Made by a program: the position numbers and the translations under genes. Shown one piece after another: positions 29,826-35,353 of a stretch of 35,353 bases of DNA (its first letter is position 1; each line of letters starts with the position of its first letter). The stretch spans positions 1 through 35,353 of the forward strand of contig JAJQFE010000034.1 of assembly GCA_021201295.1 (NCBI GenBank), in the 5' to 3' direction. Origin of the DNA: Tannerellaceae bacterium (GTDB lineage: Bacteria; Bacteroidota; Bacteroidia; Bacteroidales; Tannerellaceae). The notes under the pieces are model-generated. The model was not told the DNA's origin and did not search any database. It worked only from the letters and a program-made list of their open reading frames with translations.

Positions 29826-31394
29826 ATGAAAAAATATCATATATTATATACATTGATTACCTGTATCTCACTGGGATTAAGTTTGTCTGCATGTGTAGAT
29901 ATGAATGAAGATACCACCGGAAAAATGACTTCAGATGACTTCTATTCCAATCCATCCCTGATTCCACAGGCAGTAGGAGCGGCCTATGCTGAATTACAGG
30001 CTTATCAGAATCACTGGGGTGTCTGGGAATTACAGACCGCATCTTCCGATGAATGCGTAGTGCCTACCCGTGCACCGGGAAATGACTGGTATGACGGAGG
30101 AGTATGGCAGGCTTTCCACAAACATGAATGGGAAGTAAACTTAGATAAACTGAATGATGTATGGGTTTCCATCTTTTCAGGTATCACCACCTACAACCGG
30201 GTGATTTATGACCTCAATACGTATAAAGAGGAGATGAAGATCGATATTTATAACAAATACAAAGCAGAAACTGCCGTGTTACGCTCTTTTTATTACTCCC
30301 TGCTATTAGACCTGTTTAGGAATGTTCCCTATATTGAAGATTACGAAGGGGAAATTACTTCCTATCCACAAACCGGACGGGCGGAGATCTATGAAAAACT
30401 GATTACTAACATCCTGGAAAATATCGATTACCTGGACGCTGTTCCCACAGCAGAGAATTATGGAAGATGTACCAAATGGATGGCTCACGTGATGTTAGCC
30501 AAACTCTATTTGAATGCAAAAGTATTCAAAGGAGTGTCTGCCTACGATCCGGCAGATATGGATAAAGTAATTGAATATTGTGACCAGGTAATCCAATCCG
30601 CACAATATGAAGTAGTGTCCAACTTTAGCGAACCCTTTAAAGTCTATAATGAAGATTGCAAAGAAAACATTTTTGTCGTTCCGATGCAGAATGGTATCAA
30701 TTCAAACGGAGATTATGAATTCCATTTCCACAAATTTTCCGGACACAATAGTTGCCGGTATGTCTGGGGAATTAATTTAGGCCCCTGGAACGGAGGATGT
30801 GCCACTCCCGATTTTATGGATCTGTATGAAGATGAAGATACCCGTAAACAGGCCACTTTCCTCTACGGTCTCTGTTACACACCAGAAGGAGAACCCGTAG
30901 AGAATCCTGATCTTCCGGGGGAACAGTTAGACCTTACCATTGAAGTCACTTCCCTTTCAGCAGCTAATAAATGGGAAGGAGCACGCATTCAGAAATACGA
31001 ATATGAAAAAGGAATGACCGGTAATATGAATAATGACTTCGTGATCTACCGGCTGGCCGACATTTACTATATGAAAGCAGAGGCCATTCTCCGGGGAGGC
31101 AAGGGTTCATTAAGCAAATTATGCAACGATCCTCAATTCCGGTTGATCCGCGAACGTGCCCATATGCCGGTCTATACCCCTACTACCCTAACATTAGACG
31201 AACTGATCCGCGAACGGGGAAGAGAGTTTGCCTGGGAAGGCTGTAGACGACAGGACCTGATCCGCTGGAACCAGTTTGCAAGAGGTGCCTGGACATTCAA
31301 GGAAGATAAAGGAAATAACACCCGCGACCTGTTCCCGATCCCTTACGACCAGATCACCAAAAACACAAGCTGGAAACAAAATCCGGGTTATTAA
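29826..31394 (+). CDS. susD: SusD-like outer-membrane glycan-binding lipoprotein
   Basis: 522 residues, intact. The lipoprotein signal ends LSLSAC, so Cys22 or thereabouts is lipidated. SusD markers include TYNRVIYDLNTY, YKAETAVLRSFYYSLLLDLFRNVPYI, YGRCTKWMAHVMLAKLYLNA, FVIYRLADIYYMKAEAILRGG and the closing IRERGREFAWEGCRRQDLIRWNQFARGAWTF with LFPIP. It caps the SusC barrel and binds the substrate. It starts 24 bp after the SusC stop in the same operon. The gene is clean while its obligate partner is broken. Aromatic binding residues cannot be assigned by eye. Confidence 0.95.
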   Translation: MKKYHILYTLITCISLGLSLSACVDMNEDTTGKMTSDDFYSNPSLIPQAVGAAYAELQAYQNHWGVWELQTASSDECVVPTRAPGNDWYDGGVWQAFHKHEWEVNLDKLNDVWVSIFSGITTYNRVIYDLNTYKEEMKIDIYNKYKAETAVLRSFYYSLLLDLFRNVPYIEDYEGEITSYPQTGRAEIYEKLITNILENIDYLDAVPTAENYGRCTKWMAHVMLAKLYLNAKVFKGVSAYDPADMDKVIEYCDQVIQSAQYEVVSNFSEPFKVYNEDCKENIFVVPMQNGINSNGDYEFHFHKFSGHNSCRYVWGINLGPWNGGCATPDFMDLYEDEDTRKQATFLYGLCYTPEGEPVENPDLPGEQLDLTIEVTSLSAANKWEGARIQKYEYEKGMTGNMNNDFVIYRLADIYYMKAEAILRGGKGSLSKLCNDPQFRLIRERAHMPVYTPTTLTLDELIRERGREFAWEGCRRQDLIRWNQFARGAWTFKEDKGNNTRDLFPIPYDQITKNTSWKQNPGY

Positions 31395-31424
31395 CCATTC
31401 TTTATCTTTGGAGCTACTCGGTTA

Positions 31425-31610
31425 TCTCCTTTATCCCGGAGGGATCGTAGCCGAAGGGGATCTCCGGATCCCCGCCTGTTTAGTATTAGAATTTTTAATC
31501 TGTAAATTAATAAATACCTTATAAACAATTATATAAGATATAGAAAAGCGGATCCGAAGATCCTTATAAACATCAGGCAGGGATTGAAAATCCCCTTCAA
31601 CCAATAAAAT
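31425..31610. repeat. Cluster of small hairpins after susD
   Basis: Includes ATCCC-GGAG-GGAT (31434-31447), GGGGATC-TCCG-GATCCCC (31456-31473), GGATCCGAAGATCC (31549-31562) and GGGATTGAAAATCCC (31581-31595). The block around AGGGGATCTCCGGATCC is roughly inverted around 31545-31562. Likely REP-like intergenic elements and possibly the terminator of the SusC/SusD transcript. AATCCCCTTCAACC recurs at 35228-35241. Confidence 0.5.
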
Positions 31611-31620
31611 AAGGGGTTTA

Positions 31621-31786
31621 TCTCCCCTCTGGAGAGGGGCAAGAGGTGTGTCACAGAAATAAAGAGGTCTGAATTACAACTTTTTCTCTTCCTTTACGAC
31701 CCTAATGGAATCAGAATGGATCGGGATAATTGTAATTTGTAGGCCGGTTGTATCCGTAACACACCCCTACCCCTCTCCAGAGGAGA
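31621..31786. repeat. Inverted repeat pair of the CCCCTCTGGAGAGGGG type
   Basis: Outer arms at 31621-31651 and 31759-31786 are imperfect reverse complements that share CTCTGGAGAGGGG and GGTGTGT. Each arm is itself a short hairpin (CCCCTC-TGGA-GAGGGG). The middle 107 bp have no coding signal. The unit resembles a small non-autonomous element. It lies just upstream of the TIM-barrel gene. Confidence 0.65.
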
Positions 31787-31819
31787 AAAGAAGTAAATCA
31801 TTCAAAATTCTTTCTCCAT

Positions 31820-32794
31820 ATGCTAAAAGAAAAAATAACTCGCCGGCAAATGATCCGGGGATCAGGAGCCACTTTATTAGCCGGAAATCTACTCTCTTTC
31901 CTGAGTTGCCACGCTTCTCCCGGCACAAGTGAAGAGGGAGCCCCCCGGGAGAACCCATCTCCTTTCCGCATCAGTCTGAATACGTCCACCATATCCGGCT
32001 ATAAGCTCCCGGTCCGGGAACAAATCGAATTATGTGCAGAAACCAGTTTTGATGGAATCGAATTATGGATACGGGATGTAGAAACTTATATGGCAGAGGG
32101 GGGCACTCCGGAAGAAATCGCCCGGCTTTTAAAAGATTCCAATCTGATACTCGAAAATATGATCGGCTTTTCCGACTGGATAGCCGACGATCCGGACAAA
32201 CGGGAAAAAGGATGTAGAAATATGCAGAAAGATATGGAATTGACTGCCCGGCTGGGTGGGAAATACATAGCAGCACCTGTGCAGGGACTTAGCACGTTCG
32301 ACAGGAGCAAACTTCCGGAATATGCGGAAAGGTATACAAAGATCCTGGAGGCAGGAGACCAAACAGGAGTCACTCCTATCCTTGAATTATGGGGAGCCGG
32401 CCATCTGAATCAACTTTCCGATACCCTGCATATAGTGACAGGAACTCTGCATCCCAAAGCCACTATGCTACTGGATTTTTATCATCTCTACCGGGGAGGA
32501 AACAGTTTCGACAGCTTACACCTGCTCAATGGAAGCGCACTACCTGTTTTTCATATAAATGATTATCCTGCCATACCGGAACGAATCCGGCTAAACGATT
32601 CCGACCGGGTATTTCCGGGAGATGGTATCTGTCCCTTTGAAGAAGTACTACCGGTTCTATATAAAAATGGCTTCAGAGGAGCCCTATCCGTAGAACTCTT
32701 TAACCGTTCTTATTGGGAAACAATGCCTGTGAAAGAAGTTTTACAAAAAAGTTATGAAAAAACTATCTCAGTGATCCGAAAGGCTATAAAATAA
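31820..32794 (+). CDS. Secreted sugar-phosphate isomerase/epimerase-like TIM barrel
   Basis: 324 residues. The N-terminus MLKEKITRRQMIRGSG... ends LLSFLSC, combining a twin-arginine motif with a lipobox, so it is a probable Tat-exported lipoprotein. The barrel is of the AP-endonuclease-2/xylose-isomerase-like family (PF01261). FRISLNTSTISGYKLPVREQIELCAETSFDGIELWI opens it. Likely metal ligands lie in TPILELWG (Glu), MLLDFYHLYRGG (Asp, His), FHINDYPA (His) and LSVELFN (Glu). Proteins of this fold interconvert or epimerise keto sugars, which fits the upstream oxidoreductase and DUF1080 hydrolase. It is intact but separated from SusD by 425 bp of repeats, so it may have its own promoter. Confidence 0.85.
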   Translation: MLKEKITRRQMIRGSGATLLAGNLLSFLSCHASPGTSEEGAPRENPSPFRISLNTSTISGYKLPVREQIELCAETSFDGIELWIRDVETYMAEGGTPEEIARLLKDSNLILENMIGFSDWIADDPDKREKGCRNMQKDMELTARLGGKYIAAPVQGLSTFDRSKLPEYAERYTKILEAGDQTGVTPILELWGAGHLNQLSDTLHIVTGTLHPKATMLLDFYHLYRGGNSFDSLHLLNGSALPVFHINDYPAIPERIRLNDSDRVFPGDGICPFEEVLPVLYKNGFRGALSVELFNRSYWETMPVKEVLQKSYEKTISVIRKAIK

Positions 32795-32867
32795 TTTTTA
32801 TATCTTGCCTGAACTTTTCAACGTTGCGTCCGGAAAAAGCAAATATGAACCTAAATAATATATAACC

Positions 32868-34537
32868 ATGAAGATCAGCAGACGTAGTTTTTTAAGTAGT
32901 GCCGGTGCAGGCACCGTTTCTTTAAGCATGGGAGGACTTCTGTCCGCTACCGCATGCAGCCAGCCATCTGACAGTAAGACAAATAGTTTTGAAAATGATT
33001 CCCAGGCCCTTTTCATCGGAGATGATATAGCCATTGCCCAGACCCAATACGGGAAAGTACAGGGATATATCCTGAACGGCGTTTATACTTTTTTAGGAGT
33101 CCGGTACGGAGCGGATACTTCCGGTAAGAACCGGTTCATGCCTCCTCAGAAACCGGAAGCCTGGGAAGGTATCCAACCCGCCGTATTTTATGGCAACACA
33201 GCCCCCCAACGGATGGAAAACCGTTTCCCCAATAACTACGGGACGTTTGTAGACCACTGGAACTACTATGATGTAAGTGAAGATTGCCTGTTCCTGAATA
33301 TCTGGACACCCGGTGTGGCAGACGGGAAAAAGCGCCCGGTACTGGTATGGATGCATGGAGGCGGATTCACCAACGGAAATGCGATTGAACAGGATGGCTA
33401 CCACGGAGAGAACCTGAGTAAATACGGAGATGTAGTGTTCTGTTCCCTGAATCACCGGTTAGGCCCTATCGGCTATTCCGACTTGTCTGCCTTAGGAGAT
33501 AAATACAAAGATTCCGGCAATGTAGGAATGTTAGATATTATTGCTGCCCTGGAATGGGTTCAAAATAACATTGCCAGTTTTGGTGGGGATCCTTCGAATG
33601 TAACAATTATGGGGCAATCCGGCGGAGGTTCCAAAGTATGTACCGTAGCAGCAATGTCGGCCGCCAAAGGACTGATCCACAAAGCGGTTCCGTTAAGTGT
33701 TCAACCGTAGAGGCTTCCGACCAGGAAATTACCCGGAAAATAGGCACCTATATTCTGAAAGAAGCAGGGCTTTCCCCCGGACAAGCCGATAAATTACAGG
33801 AAATTCCCTGGAGGGAATACCTGGATATTGCTGACCGCGCCTGTGCCAAATGTTTACAGAATATGGGGTCTAACCTACGCAGAACATTTGGGCCTGTCGC
33901 AGATGGGGTACATATACCGAAAGGGATTTTCTACTCAGCTGAGAACAGCATAGATGCCCCTCAGGTTCCGATGCTACTTTGTACTACTTTCCATGAGTGA
34001 AATCCAACCCGGGGAGACGGATCCTTTGAAAATATGTCCCTGGCAGATGTTGCCGAAAAGCTGAAACCCCAGTACGGAGAAAAATCACAGGCTATTGCAG
34101 AAGCATATGCAAAGAGTTTCCCGGAAGCAAAACCTGTGGAACTATGGGTGATGATCCTCTCTTCACGTGCCGGTGTCGTAAAAACCGCGAATGCGAAGCT
34201 GGCACAAAATCAACCGGTATACATGGCCTGGTTCGGCTGGTGTCCTCCCCTGTTCAATAATCGCATGCGTGCTTTCCACTGCCTGGACATCTGTTTCTGG
34301 TTCCGTAATACAGACCGGATGGTTACCCACACAGGAGGAGGCAGCATTCCACGAAAACTGGCCGATAAGATGTCCAACGCGTTGTTGCACTTTATGCGTA
34401 CTGGTAATCCGAATGGCAGTGAATTACCTCAATGGCCTGAGTACACCCAGGAAAAAGGAGAAGTTGTGATTCTTGATAATCAATGTTTTGTAGAGAACGA
34501 CCCGGATCGGGAAGCCCGGAAAACCTTAGAAAGCTGA
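32868..34537 (+). pseudogene. Carboxylesterase type B, broken
   Basis: About 556 residues when repaired. It begins with a clear Tat signal, MKISRRSFLSSAGAGTVSLS. Then come EDCLFLNIWTPG, the oxyanion HGGGF, and FGGDPSNVTIMGQSGGGSKV with the nucleophile Ser in GQSGG. The region ending LLCTTFHE-stop-NPTRGDGSF carries the likely acid Glu, and the C-terminus HTGGGSIPRKLADKMSNALLHFMRTGNPNG is typical. Lesions: one G missing at about 33699 (restores KAVPLSGSTVEASD) and TGA at 33998-34000 where Trp is expected (FHE-W-NP). It would remove acyl groups from the imported glycan. Last gene of the locus; the second element begins about 25 bp downstream. Confidence 0.87.
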
Positions 34538-34644
34538 TTATCTTTTATTACTCTTCTCCCTGGAAATTCTTTTTAGGTATTCACCTATTCATTTTTGGGT
34601 GTAATATTTTGATAATCAATAGTTAATATATGAACCCCCTGTGG

Positions 34645-34676
34645 TTTTAGGTATTCACTTTTGTGAATACCTAAAA
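34645..34676. repeat. Subterminal stem-loop of the second element
   Basis: Perfect 14-bp arms TTTTAGGTATTCAC around a TTTT loop. Equivalent to the AGGTATGCAT/TTTT stem-loop at 3783-3808. The two differ at two stem positions, and in both cases the opposite arm changes to keep pairing. Confidence 0.85.
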
Positions 34677-34884
34677 CGCTATCTTTTCCTGAATATGTTT
34701 TATGGACAACCCAACCGAATTTGCAGTCCGGCAACACGGAGAAACGGGATGACATATGACTCACCATGGAGTATATATTTCACAGCATACTTCCGCAACA
34801 GTGTATGCATCTCTCATAGCCCACTATCTCCGAGAACCTGCTTATCTCTCCGGACCAGACTGCCGACCTTATAACCGCCTGTTG

Positions 34885-35010
34885 TTTTCCGCACGGGGAG
34901 ATTTTATTTTCCGCAGGGCCGGTTTCCTCTATCCCTGCGGAGAACACTTTCCGGCCCTGCGGAAGTCAATAAGCGGCCCTGCGGAAAAGCATGCAGCCCT
35001 GTGTGAAGGA
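34885..35010. repeat. GC-rich repeat cluster with CCCTGCGGA units
   Basis: CGGCCCTGCGGAA occurs directly at 34952-34964 and 34974-34986. Shorter relatives lie at 34933 (CCCTGCGGAGAA) and about 34994 (GCAGCCCTGTGTGAA). TTTTCCGCAGGGCCG at 34907-34921 is the exact reverse complement of 34974-34988. The spacing is roughly 20 bp. No coding signal; the first element lacks this cluster. Confidence 0.6.
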
Positions 35011-35318
35011 AGCATATAGGAGTTATATTTCTGGACCTGCCGGATTTGCAACCTGGCAGCACTAAGTAGAAGGATTTTCCGATCCGGAAATCGATAAAAT
35101 ACCAATTAAAAGCAAACTATCAGCAATAAAAACAGAGAATAAATCCGGCTAAACTATAATCAAACCAACAAAGGTTTATCGGATCGGAAATCATTCGTGG
35201 TCGGAAGATTGACCACCACTAATCATAAATCCCCTTCAACCCAAACGGACTCCGCGGATATTCAGTCTTTCCTTTAGGGAAACCTTACACATGTTCCGGC
35301 AACTACCAGTCAGCCGGT

Positions 35319-35345
35319 GCAGAGAAACTATCGCTACCCTCTACA
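35319..35345 (+). repeat. Third copy of the HU-VapE leader motif
   Basis: GTGCAGAGAAACTAT (35318-35331), then CGC and TACCCTCTACA. It shares AAACTAT and TACCCTCTACA with both arms of the repeat at 3920-4022, differing in the three bases between them and after the core (CCCTGG against GGGTAG). The window ends 8 bases later. Confidence 0.7.
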
Positions 35346-35353
35346 CCCTGGCA

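Larger units (their letters stand above)
34563..35353 (+). mobile_element. Left end of a second HU-VapE-type element (cut by window edge)
   Basis: Starts with GAAATTCTTT, a T run and AGGTATTCACCTATTCAT (34575-34592), which matches the left end of the first element at all but two positions. TGATAATCAATAG (about 34609) parallels TGACAATCAGTAA there. A perfect stem-loop follows at 34645-34676, 74 bp inside the A of the outer motif (73 bp in the first element). A copy of the leader motif AAACTAT-nnn-TACCCTCTACA lies at 35325-35345. The element genes, if present, would be beyond the window. The 34,680-35,320 stretch holds no convincing gene. Confidence 0.55.

Noticed and set aside
27676-34000. Reassigned stop codon (TGA read as Trp)
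   Set aside because: Several TGA stops fall on Trp positions, but TGG is used normally throughout, intact genes end in TGA or TAA, other genes carry TAG or TAA stops, and frameshifts are equally common. Decay explains all of these.
34885-35010. CRISPR array
   Set aside because: Repeats are short, degenerate and in mixed orientation, spacers are irregular, and no cas genes are present.
34756-35019. An 87-residue ORF in the second element end
   Set aside because: It runs through the CCCTGCGGA repeats, has no recognisable motif and no promoter, and lies in overlapping open frames; it is probably chance.

Overview
The window looks like chromosomal DNA of a Bacteroidales bacterium (Bacteroides/Parabacteroides type). 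The evidence is a SusC/SusD pair, a hybrid two-component regulator, GIN-domain (DUF2807) adhesin-like proteins, a BT4734-type VapE protein with a Bacteroidetes HU-like protein, and several promoters of the form TTTG-N18..20-TAnnTTTG, the pattern of the Bacteroidetes primary sigma factor.

Layout, left to right. 0.1-1.1 kb: decayed HTH regulator. 1.4-2.9 kb (-): broken GH43 glycosidase. 3.2-3.6 kb: small membrane protein. 3.69-6.70 kb: compact module of an HU-like gene and a VapE/primase-helicase-like gene, enclosed by inverted repeats of about 125 bp. 6.96-7.18 kb: remnant of a sugar-nucleotide glycosyltransferase. 7.26-10.9 kb: two duplicated, broken GIN-domain genes around a broken radical SAM/SPASM gene. 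11.0-15.0 kb (-): CAT-anticodon tRNA, prfB with its programmed frameshift, a long-chain acyl-CoA ligase and a DnaQ-like exonuclease, all intact. 15.1-20.2 kb (-): broken sulfatase and broken tricorn-like protease. 20.3-24.3 kb (-): broken hybrid two-component regulator. 24.5-34.5 kb (+): polysaccharide utilisation locus of the keto-sugar type, with DUF1080 hydrolase, Gfo/Idh/MocA oxidoreductase, SusC (broken), SusD, TIM-barrel isomerase-like protein and carboxylesterase (broken). 34.56 kb to the end: left end of what looks like a second element of the HU-VapE kind, cut by the window edge.

Two themes stand out. First, the HU-VapE module has matching outer and subterminal inverted repeats, no visible transposase, and a second related left end 31 kb away. 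The stem-loop in that second end differs by two base-pair-preserving changes. This looks like a minimal mobile or self-replicating element that I cannot match to a named class. Second, about half of the genes carry premature stops or frameshifts. Every frameshift I could resolve is a one-base loss in or next to a short homopolymer. Nearly every stop can be explained by one C-to-T or G-to-A change in a Trp or Gln codon. Housekeeping genes are clean. This pattern fits real gene decay, but long-read assembly error is not excluded for the indels.

If intact, the right-hand locus would bind and import a glycan or glycoside (SusC/SusD), oxidise and cleave it through a 3-keto intermediate (Gfo/Idh/MocA plus DUF1080), remove esters, and respond through the hybrid sensor. 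The sensor, the outer-membrane channel and the esterase are the broken parts.
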